Below, one piece after another: positions 12,901 through 24,345 of a DNA stretch of 64,000 nucleotides. Under the pieces are notes generated by a model. It saw only the letters and a program-made list of their open reading frames with translations. It did not search any database and was not told the origin of the DNA. The stretch's first letter is position 1. Each line of letters opens with the position of its first letter. A program made the translations under genes and the position numbers. Source of the DNA: Daphnia pulex (Eukaryota > Arthropoda > Branchiopoda > Diplostraca > Daphniidae); assembly GCF_021134715.1 (NCBI RefSeq), contig NC_060021.1:3720001-3784000 (forward strand). The letters are read 5' to 3'.

Positions 12901-15900
12901 CATTGGCAGTCCTCGAGCCATGAAGCAAAATTATCAAGACGCGATGGCAATTGTTGCCAAATTTGGAAAACCAACTTTTTTTTTAACGTTTACTTGCAAT
13001 CCCAAGTGGAGAGAAATTACGGCAAATATTGCGAACTATCAGACAGCTTCTGATCGTCCCGATATGGTCGCACGAGTCTTCCACTTGAAGAAAAAAGAGT
13101 TGGTCGACGACATCGAGAAAAAGCAAGTTTTGGGTTTCGCCACAGCTCATATCGAAGTCATCGAATTTCAAAAACGCGGTCTTCCTCATTGCCACATGCT
13201 GATCTGGATCGATAAGAGAGATGCCCCTTTATCACCAGAAGATATGGACAAGACCATTTGTGCGGAAATTCCCGACAAGTCCCTCCATCCAAGACTCTAC
13301 GCCGCTGTTATGGCTCACATGATCCACGGCCCGTGTGGAGCCATCAACAAAAAGTCTCCTTGCATGGATGTTGAAGGGTGCACCAAAAAGTTTCCGAAAG
13401 ATTTCATCGCAGGAACCATCATCAACGACAACGGCTATCCGACTTACAGAAGAAGAGACACTGGAGTTAAACATCCGTTGAAAAGAGGGAATGTCGTCTA
13501 TGAAGTAGACAACAGATGGGTTGTGCCTTATAACCCTTGGTTGCTGCTGAAATATGACTGTCATATAAACCTCGAATCCTGCGCTTCACTCACCAGTGTC
13601 AAATACATCTTTAAGTACGTGTACAAAGGCCATGACAGCGGAAACATTGAGACAAAAAAGGGAACGCATCAGCAAGTTGAAGGTGAAGATGAGCCGACAT
13701 TCGTGTGGGACGAAATCACTACTTTTTTGGACACGCGTTACGTCAGCGCACCAGAAGCCGCCTGGAGAATTAATAAGTTTCCCCTCAGCAATCGTTCCCA
13801 TGTCATCTTCCGACTTGCCGTACATCTTCCATTGGAACAGTCCGTCTTTTTCCACCCGGGCAACGAGGAACAAGCAGTCGCCAACGCCGCTTTGAAAGAA
13901 ACGACTTTAACTGCTTTTTTCATCTTGAACCGAGATAATGGAGAAGCGAGGCAGTATTTTTACCGAGAGATTGTCAACCATTTTGCTTTCGTCAAGGTTG
14001 GTGGCCGTAATTTCTGGAAGCGAGGAGTTCAAAATCTCAAAATCATTGGCCGATTGTACACGGTGAGCGTCCGTCAAATTGAGCGATTCTGCCTGCGCTT
14101 GCTCCTCATTAACGTCAAAGGACCTACCAGTTTTGAAAATCTTCGAACAGTCAACGGTGTAATTTTACCGACGTTTAAAGCAGCAGCCGCTGCCTTAAAT
14201 TTGTTGGAAGATGACAGCGTTTGGGAGAGGACACTGGACGATGCGGCCGCCTTTGAAATGCCAGAACGATTGCGACAGCTTTTTGTTGACATTTGTCTGT
14301 TTTGCAATCCTACGGATGCTCTTTATCTCTTTGAGCGATCTTTACCTCAGCTAATGGAAGATTTTATTCGTAATGGTCACGACGCCGAAATAGCAAAAAA
14401 CTTGACTTTGAAATTTATTCAAGACAAGCTACTTCTCAACAATCAAACGATGGAAAATCTCTCATTGCCTGTTCCTGATTTTCAGCTTATTCATCGTCTT
14501 ATCGCGGCTCAACTCGAAGAAAATGCTGAAATTACTATGAGAGAGAAGAGAAGATTGGGTGAATTGATGGTTAGTCAGTTGAACGAAGGTCAACGGGCTG
14601 CCTTCGATCAAGTCATGGCTGCCGTCAACGATACTGAAAATGCAATTCCGCATCAGTATTTCTTGGATGGCCCTGGAGGAACGGGGAAGACGTTCCTGTA
14701 CAACACTCTCATCACCGTACTGCAGGGACAAGGGAAAACAGTGATCGCCGTTGCGTCTACCGGCATCGCTTCTACGTTGTTGATTGACGGCACAACGTAT
14801 CATTCCCAATTCAAGATTTACCCTCCAATTACTGAAGCGACCAGATCAAAAATCGAAGATGGTAGCTTCCTCGCCCATTTGATCAGAAGTGCAGTTCTCA
14901 TCATTTCTGACGAATCCACCATGAAGACAAATCACGCCCTTAGTGCTTTCAATTTACTCTTCCAAAAGTTGCACAAGAACAATCTTCCGCACGGTGGTAA
15001 AGTGCTCCTTCTTGGTGGCGATTTTCGTCAGTGTTTACCGGTCGTCCGACATGGAAACAGGGTGACAGTGCTGGAAGTCACCATCCGAAACAATGACACT
15101 TGGCCTCAGTTTCGACAACTTCGTCTGACTCAAAATATGCGTACCGTGGCCGGCAGTCAAGACTACGCCGATTGGCTCATTCAGCTTGGAAACGGAACTC
15201 TACCGACGCATCCAAAACTGAACATCCCCGATATGATTGAAATTCCTAAAGAATTTTTCAATTATAACCGGAGTTTAGTCGAGCACGTCTTTGGTGATCC
15301 TGCTCAACTGTTAGATCCCGTCGTATCTCAACAAATATGCAGTCGCGCTATTCTTTGTCCGAAGAATGGCGATTGCTTACGAATCAACAATCAGATCATC
15401 AAAGACATGCCCGGTACGCTTCATGAGTACAGAAGCATCGATACCATCGACTCTGACGACCCTGAAGAAATTTCAAATTACCCAACCGAAGTTCTCAACT
15501 CCTTCGACGTCTCCGGAATTCCCACCCATTTGCTGAAAATGAAAGTGGGAGCCGTCATCATTCTTCTGAAGAATATCGATTCACGTCAGGGACTTTGCAA
15601 TGGGACCCGGCTCATCATCAGGGCGCTTAGAGAAAATCTCATCGTTGCAGAAATTGCTGCTGGAAAAAACAAGGGGCACATCGTCTACATCCCGCGGATG
15701 ATGATGTCCCCAACTGATTCGGATCTTCCCGTCATCCTCAAGAGACTCCAGTTTCCCGTTTTGTTGGCGTTTGCGATGACCATCACAAAGTCACAGGGCC
15801 AAACGTTTGATCGGGTCGGAATATTACTTCCAGAACCCGTCTTCAGTCATGGCCAGCTGTATGTGGCCTTCTCCAGAGCTACATCGAAAGACGGTTTATT

Positions 15901-16111
15901 TTGATTTCTTATACATTTTTAAAATTAATAGTTTCATGAAATGTTTAATAATTCTAATATTTTTTGTATTCCCTCCCAAAAAGGAGTTCGAGTCGAGATT
16001 GCTGAGTCTGGGAAACAAGGCAAGCTTCTCAAAAATCATCCGACAGCCACTGAAGAAGAGAAGAAAAAAGTGTTTACTTTAAATGTTGTCTATAAAGAAG
16101 TTCTATTGTAA
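9956..16111 (+). CDS. Helitron RepHel transposase (replication initiator-helicase), two exons
   Basis: It nicks and joins single-stranded ends (HUH Rep domain) and unwinds DNA (Pif1-type SF1B helicase) for rolling-circle transposition in the nucleus. Coding segments are 9956-15893 and 15984-16111, giving 2021 residues; I chose the first ATG, since the codon 6 nt earlier is TTG. Residues 1-500 are a charged, coiled-coil-like region with about four 20-residue and six 23-residue repeats. A Cys-rich segment follows (about 560-590, CAECDAKHF...CCGKGK). HUH is PHCHML (His1078, His1080); paired tyrosines are in YIFKYVYKGHD (Tyr1217, Tyr1221). Helicase: Walker A GPGGTGKT at 1572-1579, Walker B-like IISDES (Asp1652, Glu1653), GGDFRQCLP and the C-terminal QLYVAFSRA. 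The frame is open throughout, so it is probably active or recently active. Confidence 0.9.
15894..15983 (+). other. Predicted 90-nt intron in RepHel
   Basis: The unspliced frame stops six codons after SRATSK. GT at 15894 and AG at 15983, preceded by a T/C-rich stretch, remove the stop. Joining restores the usual helicase end, SRATSKDGVRVEI, and continues to a TAA at 16109-16111. The split codon (g|ga, Gly) and the conserved family ending support this model. Confidence 0.85.
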
Positions 16112-16796
16112 TAACATTAACAACTTTAGACTACTGCCATTTAAACATATAGTCAAACATTCTCAAATCTAATTAAGAAATATTGATTTTTTGGTGAATA
16201 CATTAATACATTCCCTTCCATTCCTTTCCTTCCCAAGAGGAACTAAATTCCGCCTCGGCCTACGGGCCAAAAAAAGGAGCACGGGCATGGCCATGGGGGC
16301 AGTTCCCATGTGCGCTCAACCGTGAATTAACAAACCTTATAAATAATAAACAATGGTCTTTCTCAAGATTTTATAAAACTTTTATTTTCATAACTATTTC
16401 TACAATAATTTTTTATTTGTACGAGCAATAATGAACACTCAAAACAAAATTTTTCAAGACTTGAAGCCTAAGACAGAAATAAGCAATAACTGTTGCATGG
16501 CCAAAATTCATCAATTTTATTTCAGATTTAAATTTGATCATTTCAATTTATTTTTTTCCATTTTATCCTAAACAAATTTCATCCACTTGAATTAGCTATG
16601 TCACTGATTGAACAATATGACGTTTTTTTTCTGGAAAGATAGACTTTTACTTAACATACCTAAAGTCGTTGACGGATGAATAGGAATCCTTATACTACTA
16701 AAAAGTCATGGACGGATGAATAGAATGTCAATACTACTCACACTCTCCTTTAACACAGAAAAGGACTCAAATTTTTCAGCAAACACAACGTAGTCA
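16112..16796. other. Helitron segment after RepHel; no gene
   Basis: It holds the 3' flank of RepHel. At 16292-16310 there is a small GC-rich hairpin (CATGGG/CCCATG, 7-nt loop). At about 16659-16738 a 45-50-nt phrase with GGACGGATGAATAG occurs twice in tandem. I see no coding region. Confidence 0.5.
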
Positions 16797-18575
16797 TATG
16801 GTGTAGTGGATAAAGTGCCGGACTAAAAAGAAAGCGGTCTACGGTTCAAGTCCAGACCAGTGGTTTTCAATTTATCACTTAGGATAGAGCAGTAGAAATT
16901 AGTCATATAATGTTAATTACTACTTTATTATTTGTGCGTTTACATGAATGATTTACTATTTACGTAATTTCTTAATCTGAAGCTTATCAAAAATCGAAAA
17001 TAACACCAAAACCAATAATATTTTCAATATTTCAAATTTATGCAATGTTCCGTGGTGTATGATGAAGCAGATGCTAATGAAGCAAATAGTCTTATTATTG
17101 AAAACTTCAAAATCCGATGTAAATAAAATTTCTTTGCTCACGCTGGGTGATAACTATGACAATGTGTAAGTATGCGATATCCAACTGGTCACATCGGATA
17201 TTATTTGTAAACACCGTTGTTGATGTAGTGGTTATAGCATTGCATTAGTAGGTCAAAAGTGTTTGGTTCAAACCCCCTCTCAGGCAAGCAAATAGTACCC
17301 GAAACGATGAATTCTTAAAATGAAGTAAATAAATTGTTTTTGTTCTTGCTGGGCGATGACACTGAAAATGAAGAAGTATGCACTATCCAGCGGATATCGT
17401 CAAGAATTGGGAGAACACACCGCCGATGGTGTAGTGGTTATAGCAATGGATTAGTAATTCAAAGGATGTTGGTTCAAATCCACTCTCAGTATAACTATAA
17501 AATAGCACAAAAAACAGCATGCAAATGAATGGCAAGCTGGAAAAGAATAAATCTTTACATGAATGATTTACTATTAACGTAATTTCCAGATCTAAAGCTT
17601 TATAATAAAAAATACGTAAACCAATAAAATTTTCCATATTTCAAATTTATGCATCGTTCCGTGGTGAATGATGAAGCAGATGCTTATGAAGCAAATAGTC
17701 TTATTATAGATAAATTCAAACTCCGATGTAAATAAAATGTCTTTGCTCACGCTGTGTGATATCTATGACAATGTGTAAGTATGCGTTATCCACCTTTAAC
17801 GTCAGATATTTATTGTAAATACCGTTGCTGTAATGGTTATAGCGTTGAATTGGTAATTCAAAGGTGGGTGGTTCAAACCCCCTCTCAGGCAAGCAAATAG
17901 TTCCCAAAACAATGAATTCTTAAACTGCAGCAAATAAATTGTTTTTGTTCTTGCTGGGCGATGACACTGACAATGAAGAAGTATGCACTATCCAGCTGGT
18001 ATCGTCAAGATTTGCAAAATACCACAGCCGATGGTGTAGTGGTTATAGTATTGGTTTGTTAATTCAAGGAATGTTGGTTCAAACCCACTCACATCATAAC
18101 TATAAAAATGCACTCAAATTGCATGCAAATGAATCGTAATTTGGAAAAGAACAAAGTTTTACATGAATGACTTACTATTAACGTAATTTCTAAATCTAAA
18201 GCTTTATCGAAAAAAATACAAAACCAATAAAATCTTCAATATTTCAAAATTATGTATCGTTCCGTGGTGTAGCGGTTAAAGTAATGAAATGCGATTCCTA
18301 AGATCAATGGTTCAAATCTAAATTACGAAAATAATGAATTCATATTAAATTTTCAATATTTTATTATAGTGGTTGAAAAAACTCTTACTCATACAATGTC
18401 CAATTCAAAGTACAATGTTCTACTTTTCTTCTTTTGAGTTCCATCAAAAATAAAAAAAAACGAATATAGCATTAAACATTTTATATTAAAATAAGTCTCC
18501 ATAGTGTAGTGGTTAAAGAGATGGAATATAAATCCTTAAGGTCAAAAAGTCAATGGTTCAAACCAAGAATCAAAG
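16797..18575 (+). repeat. Array of diverged plus-strand tRNA-like sequences
   Basis: tRNA-like segments lie at about 16797-16862, 17212-17285, 17416-17490, 17826-17890, 18030-18100, 18262-18325 and 18497-18575. Most keep an A-box like GGTGTAGTGGTTATAG and a B-box like GGTTCAAACCC. The 17826 copy has a complete anticodon arm, TTGAA-TTGGTAA-TTCAA, with GGT in the anticodon place. Acceptor stems are not conserved. The spacers also repeat: a phrase containing TGAAGAAGTATGCACTATCC recurs near 17370 and 17970, so larger units were duplicated. Confidence 0.7.
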
Positions 18576-18766
18576 AGAAGTAGTGCTACGTACTTATATG
18601 GATTTTAAAATATTGAGAACATCAATTATGAAGTTGGAAAAAATAAAAAAAGCAAACTAAATGAATATTCTAATACTCTGTTTATTACTGATCAATAACC
18701 AACAAATCAACAAAATTAACAAATAACAAACAAAGAAAAAAAATTAAACAAATCGAAAAAAAACAT

Positions 18767-19428
18767 CTAAATCACATCTCCAAACATTCTCTGTGCCTCA
18801 GCTTCATCCTTGCACATTTTGGAGCGGAATGAGGCCAGCTCCTTTTTGGCCCATGCCTCATTCCGCTTAGATCTTTCCAAAGCAGCTTCAGCACTAAAAC
18901 GAAAAAAAAAATTTACATACAAAAACAAACATGAAATAACTTGGATAAACTTACTTCTGTCGGTTTTTCTTAAATTTTTCGTGCCGAGTTTTAAGCTGCA
19001 CTCCACGTAATAGATTTGATCTTCTCCTATCTTCAATCCTCTGAAATTCTGAAATCGTCCAAGATTGAAGAAAGGAGACAGGTGGGGAAGACGGTGGGGT
19101 ATTGAAATCCATATCCATGGATGCTAAAATCCCGTCAACTTCGTCATCACCCAGTGGATTTTCTTCAGGGACAACCACTTGGGGAGACAAAGAGACGGGG
19201 GGAGAAACAACAGGCAAATCTATCAAACAAACAAAAACAATGAATAGAGCAGAAAAATTGGATAACATTAAGGATACTTACCAGAATTGGGTATTCCATC
19301 ACGGACAACCACTTGAGGAGACAAAGAAACGGGGGGAGAAGCAACAAGCAAATCTATGATACAAAAAAAAACAATGAATATAACAGAAATATTGGATAAC
19401 ATTAAAGAGACTTACCAGAGTTGGGCAT
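18767..19428 (-). CDS. Small four-exon gene carried by the Helitron, unknown function
   Basis: I do not recognise the product. Coding exons on the minus strand are 19416-19428, 19282-19353, 18955-19219 and 18767-18893; introns are 61-62 nt with GTAAGT donors and AG acceptors. Joined, they give one open frame of 158 residues from ATG to TAG. Exon 2 and the start of exon 3 encode the same peptide, DLLVASPPVSLSPQVVV and DLPVVSPPVSLSPQVVV, so an exon was duplicated. Then come an acidic, Pro/Ser-rich stretch and a basic, Glu/Lys-rich helical C-terminus (about residues 95-158). No signal peptide or membrane segment is visible. It may be a captured host gene or an accessory protein; frame preservation across three introns argues that it is a real gene. 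Confidence 0.65.
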
Positions 19429-19679
19429 GTTGTCAAGGGGAAGTTCAGAGAGAATGTGAAAAACAATTATTCGTTGACTTACCAGCAAGATAATAAGCCG
19501 CCAAACGAAATAAAAGCACAAAAAATAAGCTTCCCTCCAAAAAACCACGCCCACTGGTTGCAATTTTTATCGTTGATATAATGATTTTGAACACGTGAAA
19601 AAAATTAAGCATTGCCTCTCCCCAAACCAGGTGTTGAGGGTTGGATTTTTTTTATTGATATTCAATGTCCTCCAATATT

Positions 19680-20435
19680 TATGTATGTGTAGTACTTGGG
19701 GTTTGAACCATAATCGGTGAGGTGTTACCGCCACATACATGTAAGGGCATGGCATTGTAACACACACTCTAACCACTACACTATCAGAACTAATATCATT
19801 ATCGAGTTCCAATTTCGACAAATGGTTGTCGCGCTTCACGTTTTTTTTTATTAACGTGTAACTACGACATATTTATAAATCCCATTACTTCTATTAAATT
19901 CCATCTCTTTCATGGTGTATTGGGTAACGTTCTCTGCTATCATACAAGATGTCCGAGTTTCGATACTTGGTTAAGGCGCTTTAATTCAATATTAATTTAA
20001 ACATTTATTTTCAATTTTGAAATTGGTGTTTTTAGGGAATTGAACCCGAACATAACGCATAGAAAGCGAACTCGCTAACCAATCGATCACCAATTGATAT
20101 TCAATTCTGATCTCATTGACAAGTGGTTTCAAACATCTCTGCATCTCGCGTTGCAACTGGCACACAGGTGAGCGCGACGAACCGTGTCTCTACGACATAT
20201 TTATACATTCAGTTACATATAGTGTATTCCATCTCTCTCATTGTGTATTGGTTAGCGTGCTTGATTGTCATGCGAGAAATCCGAGGTTCAAACTCCGGGT
20301 AAAGTCACAGTTGCTAATTATTGATTCGGTCATCAATATATTTTAGAAACTATTGTTTATCGGGAGTTGAACCCGAGTACTCACTCATAGTAAGAGAATT
20401 CGCTAACCACTTGACCACCTATTGATACCAATACC
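19680..20435. repeat. tRNA-like sequences in both orientations (unit 1)
   Basis: Plus-strand copies lie at about 19912-19978 and 20228-20300. Minus-strand copies are at about 19695-19795 (with a long insert between A- and B-box), 20030-20095 and 20358-20430. The plus copies read GTGTATTGG-TAGCG then CCGAGGTTCRA; the minus copies read GTGGTTAGCGA then CGGGTTCAA. This is the same alternating pattern as in units 2-5. Confidence 0.7.
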
Positions 20436-20469
20436 GATTGATCCTACAGAATCCATTGGGCCATGATTG

Positions 20470-20870
20470 GATGTATGAGAAATCTAATGACAGTGGTTTA
20501 ACTGGTAAATTATTTGTCCACAGGCAGAAAATTTAAGCGCACGCTCACGCTTAACGGGCAGGGAATTTTAAATGTCCTTCAGAATACGCTGGGCCATAAG
20601 TGGATGTATAAGAAATCTAATGACAGTGGTTTAATTGGTAAATGCGTAACTGAGTTCAACGGGCAGATAGTGTTCAAGTTACAAAAAACCGAGGATACCT
20701 TCATCGCGACTCGAGCCCGTGGCGGTGGGGCCCCCGAAGGGGCACCCCCGCGGCCGCGAGAGCTCGTGGTGAAGGAATTCGAGGGAATTTGTCGGGGCAA
20801 ACGCAAGGTATTAGAGATTCAATAACATTGGTTCAACTTGCGAATGATTTGTCCACGGGCAGGAAATTTA
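20470..20870 (+). repeat. Shared 3' block with GC-rich palindrome (unit 1 copy)
   Basis: Homologous blocks lie at about 24420-24990, 28160-28740, 31080-31620 and 34440-35060 in units 2-5. The block has repeated phrases around GGGCAGGAAATTT and a GC-rich core (20709-20753 here). Matching 103-codon frames lie in all five units, but each begins with TTG and not ATG, and substitutions between copies change many residues, so I do not call a gene. Confidence 0.7.
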
Positions 20871-21087
20871 ATTTAAACTTTTAAAAAACGTGCAGGAAAT
20901 TTTAAGTGTCCTACAAAACACGTTGGGTGAAACATAACATCTACAAATTTGTTCACATTGGGACACGAGTAATTGCAACTAATTTGCTAACGTGGGGTGA
21001 TGAATTTTTATACCTTGCAAATTTTAATGTTCAAAATCGATGTTGCCTTACATTGGTCGATGACTTCCTTTTAAGAAAATGTGTCAA

Positions 21088-21595
21088 CACATCTCATTAG
21101 CCAAGTGGTTAGAGAATAAGATTCAAGTAACGATGGGCTGTTGTTCAACCCGGCAATGAGGAATGTATAGACGAAAACAGGAAATTATGAGGTATTCAAA
21201 TTGAAAGCCAAGTAAATTATTTCAAACACTTTGTCAATTTTTATTTTAACAACTAATGAGTATTGAACCTAAAGACATGAATATGATATGCGAACACTCT
21301 AACCAATTCACCACCAATCATATATTTGACTATTACCTCTCAAGTGGTTATTCGAATTTTATACGCAAAGCTGAGTTTTGTTACATTAAAAGATAGGAGC
21401 AAATACATTACGGGCCAAAGAATTACGTCGTGCGATTAATATTTATTGGTATTTAGAGCAAATCCGAATTGACTTAAGTGGCTGATGACTTTTCCCCCTG
21501 TTTAACTGATAATACAACTCAACAGCTCAGTGGTTAGAGCATTGGATCCAGGATACAACGGCCCGTTGTTCAAGCCCTCATCAAGATAAGTACGA
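21088..21595. repeat. Second tRNA-like trio in the 3' block
   Basis: The order is +, -, +: about 21088-21155 (AGCCAAGTGGTTAGAG), 21255-21325 on the minus strand, and 21523-21590 (CAGCTCAGTGGTTAGAGC with an ACAACGGCCCGTTGT palindrome). The same trio recurs at about 25165/25325/25590, 29145/29300/29570, 31765/31925/32195 and 35240/35400/35665. Spacing and order are conserved in every unit. Confidence 0.65.
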
Positions 21596-21659
21596 GATAC
21601 ATGTGAGTCAAATGGGAAGGGTAGCAATAGGGAAGAGTGTGCAGAGAGGGGAAAGCTAG

Positions 21660-21780
21660 GGTGGGGATGGTGAGGGAGGGGATGGTGAGAGAGGGGTTGG
21701 TGAGGGAGGGGATAGTGAGGGAGGGGATGGTGAGGGAGGGGATGGTGAGGGAGGGAAGATAGAGAGGGGGAAGGATGAGA
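21660..21780 (+). repeat. GA-rich minisatellite, unit 1
   Basis: Tandem copies of a roughly 16-bp phrase, GATGGTGAGGGAGGGG. Equivalent tracts lie at about 25705-25830, 29690-29830, 32310-32465 and 35780-35905. Long Ser/Pro-rich frames on the opposite strand come only from this composition. Confidence 0.85.
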
Positions 21781-22227
21781 GAGGGGAGGAAGATGGGAAA
21801 AAGTGGGAAGAAATAAATTGGAAGGGAAGAAAGTGAAACGGGAAGATGAGGAAGGAGAGGAAGAAGGAGTTGAGAATCAGATGTTTGACGGTCCAAACGT
21901 GTTCAAGATTCAAAAAACCGTGGAAAACTTCACCGAAACTCGAGACCGTGGGAAATGTGTCAAATACAATACAACCAAACTCTGAAAAATAAAAGTCTAA
22001 AAATAAAACCAAAACTCAACCGATACTTGGTTTCAACGAAAAAAAAACAAGTCCACAAAAAAACCACAAAAGACCGACTGGCTCACGGTGGAAGATGTAA
22101 AAGTCCATAAATAGATGAAAAAAAATAAGTCCCGGACAGTAAGGAATTGGCCAGTGGGATTATACGAGTGGCGTTTTGCTCCATGTGTAGTGTGCGCTTA
22201 GGTGATTATGTCTAGCCGCCTGGTTCG

Positions 22228-22256
22228 CCGTCCTTGGACGGGCCTAGGTATACTAG
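22228..22256 (+). terminator. Helitron 3' end: palindrome plus CTAG (unit 1)
   Basis: CCGTCCTTGGACGG folds into a hairpin and is followed by 11 nt and CTAG. This is the canonical Helitron 3' terminus, which marks the stop of rolling-circle transfer. The next base begins the TCGACTGC start of unit 2. Confidence 0.9.
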
Positions 22257-22639
22257 TCGACTGCTCTATAAACCGCGGGCGTGTCTAAGTGACCTTGGCC
22301 CGTCTGTGGATCTGTCTGTTTGTTTGTTTGTTTGTTTGTTTGTCCCAACCGAGGTCCAGAGTGGTTTGTCTGTATCGGCGAGACGCAACCAGTGGCGAAA
22401 GTTTCGAATTGAGTAAGCGAGGCGATACACACGTCAGCATTCCTCACCGTTTGTCCGTTTGCGCGCGCCCTTCTCGCCACACACACACACACGGGCTCGA
22501 ACCGTGTGCGTTTTTTTTTTTTTTTTTTTTTTTTTTTTGGGACAGGGGGGGGGATTTGTTAGTAGTCGGGTAGGTTTTTTTCCATCGGTTATATGTCGAT
22601 GTCCTCTATTAGATTCGAGTGTACTACTTGGGGTTTGAA

Positions 22640-24062
22640 CCATGGTCGGAGAGGTGCTTCCGCCGCACATCCGATTGGGATGGCATTGTCGCACACACTC
22701 TAACCACTACACTATCAGAACTAATATTCATATCGAGTTGGAATTTGGACAGATGGTTGTTTGTTGTTGCGCCTCCCGTATTTCGTGCGCGGCGTGCGCC
22801 GTTTGTCTTGGACATATTTTTACTTCCAATTTCCTATATTTTTCCAACTCTCTCATGGTGTGTTGGTTAGCGTGCCCTGCTACCATGCGAGAGCTCCGAG
22901 GTTCGATCCCGGTACAAGGCATTGTTATGAATTGTTAATTTGTAAACTTCAATTTTCAATTTAGAAATTGGTGTCTATCGGGATTTGAACCTGAAAACTC
23001 ACGCATGGTAAGCGAACTCGCTAACCACTTGCCCACCAATTGATATTCAAGGATGATTTCATTGAAGTGTGGTTTCAAACATCTCTGCATCTCGCGTTGC
23101 GAATGACACACAGGTGAGCGCGACGCGACGCACCTTATCTCTACGACATATTTATAGATCCCGTTACTTACTTAGAAATCCATATCTCTCTTGGTGTATT
23201 GGTTAGCGTGCTCGGCTAAAATGCGAGAGGTCTGAGGTTCGATGCCGGATCAAGGCGCTGTTTATATTTATTAATTTGCAACGTTTTATTTGCAGAAATT
23301 GTAGTGTTTATCGGGATTTGAACCCGAATACTCACACATGGTAAGCGAACTTGCTAACCACTTGACCACCAATTGATGTATTTTCTTTGATCTTATTGAC
23401 AAGTTGTTTCAAACATATCTGCGTCTCGCGTCACGTCGCTCATGACGCACAGGTGAGCGCGAAGCAATGCACCGTGTTTCTACGACATATTTTTACATCC
23501 AATTTCCTCTATTGAATTCCATCTCTCTCATGGTATATTGGTAAGCGTTCACGTCTACGAAGCGACAAGCCCGAGGTTCGATCCCGGGTCAAGGCATTGC
23601 TATGAATTGTTTATTTGTAAAGTTCAATTTTCAATTTAGAAATTAGGGTCTATCGGGATTTGAACCCGAATACTCACGCATGGTAAGCGAACATGCTAAC
23701 CACTTGACCACCAATTAATGTTTTTCCTTTAATCTTATTGACAAGTTATTTCAAACATATCTGCGTCTCGCGTCAAGTCGCTGATGACGCAAAGGTGGGC
23801 GCGAAGCAATGCACCGGATCTCTACGACATATTTTTACATCCAATTCCCTCTATGAGTTTCCATCTCTCTAATAGTGTATTGGTTAGCGTGCTCGGCTAA
23901 TATGTGAGAGGTTCAAGGTTTGATCCCGGGCAAATGCTTTGTTATTGATTTTTTATGTGCAATGTTCAATTTTTAATTTAGAAATGGGAGGGGCGATCGG
24001 GATTTGAACCCGAGTACTCACGCATGGTAAGCGAACTCACTAACCACTTCGCCACCAATTTA
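22640..24062. repeat. Alternating plus/minus tRNA-like array (unit 2)
   Basis: Plus copies lie at about 22850-22920, 23190-23260, 23525-23600 and 23870-23940. Minus copies are at about 22640-22725, 22968-23045, 23310-23380, 23645-23720 and 23995-24062. A repeat of about 320-350 bp holds one + and one - copy and a spacer containing ACAGGTGAGCGCGA and CTACGACATATTTTTACATC. Several minus copies keep a perfect T-arm (TCGGG-TTCAAAT-CCCGA) and a fairly good anticodon arm with loop TTACCAT. Plus copies resemble tRNA-Asp from the anticodon stem to the T-arm, but their anticodon places read ACC, AAA or AAT instead of GTC. Confidence 0.75.
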
Positions 24063-24114
24063 AATTAAATGTTGATCTCATTGAAGAGTGGGCACCGTAT
24101 AGTGGTTGCCCATG

Positions 24115-24345
24115 CCGAGTTGAAAATTATTCACTATTTTTCGCTCACGTCGGGCTGAAAAGAATTAACCCTATTTCACTCACGACGGGCTGAAAATAAT
24201 TCACCCTACGTAGCTTACGCCTAACTTAAAATTATTCACCCTATTCCGCTCACGACGGGCTGAAAAGAATTCACCCTTATTTTCTCACGACGGGCTGAAA
24301 ATAATTCAACAAAAGTCAATCACGACGGGCTAAAAGTTACGTGGG
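24115..24345 (+). repeat. Minisatellite of about 33 bp, unit 2
   Basis: The repeated phrase is CTCACGACGGGCTGAAAA, then an AATTCACCCTAT-like end. Matching arrays lie at 27890-28090, 30540-30990 (the longest) and 34095-34365. Copy number differs among units, consistent with slippage or unequal exchange. Confidence 0.85.

Larger units (their letters stand above)
6953..22256 (+). mobile_element. Unit 1: large autonomous Helitron, 15.3 kb
   Basis: This is a complete canonical Helitron: 5' TC start, RepHel gene in the same orientation, and a 3' palindrome with CTAG. At 15,304 bp it is long for an autonomous animal Helitron. The extra length is 5' tRNA-like and module repeats (7104-9640), a tRNA-like array (16797-18575), a four-exon gene on the minus strand (18767-19428), and a 3' block (20470-22256) shared with units 2-5. 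The first 150 or so bases recur at the start of units 2, 3 and 5, showing common origin. Confidence 0.85.

Noticed and set aside
16277..16317. GC-rich hairpin after RepHel considered as the Helitron 3' end
   Set aside because: No CTRR follows within the usual distance, and the true 3' end is shown by the repeated palindrome plus CTAG at unit junctions.
20514..20825. 103-codon frame repeated in all five Helitron units (also 24614, 28322, 31211, 34647)
   Set aside because: All begin with TTG, not ATG, in a eukaryotic genome. The frame runs through the GC-rich palindrome and copies differ mostly at the protein level. Similar length follows from the units being recent copies.
21570..22012. Ser/Pro-rich frames opposite the GA-rich tracts (also near 25700, 29600, 32300, 35700)
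   Set aside because: They are low-complexity translations of the minisatellite, with a repeat period not tied to codons.
22640..24062. Functional tRNA genes in the Helitron arrays
   Set aside because: Acceptor stems do not pair and several anticodon stems have mismatches, so I call them tRNA-like repeats.
24115..24345. Spaced repeats considered as a CRISPR array (also 30540-30990)
   Set aside because: Spacers are not unique and are as repetitive as the repeats; there are no cas genes and the DNA is eukaryotic. It is a minisatellite.
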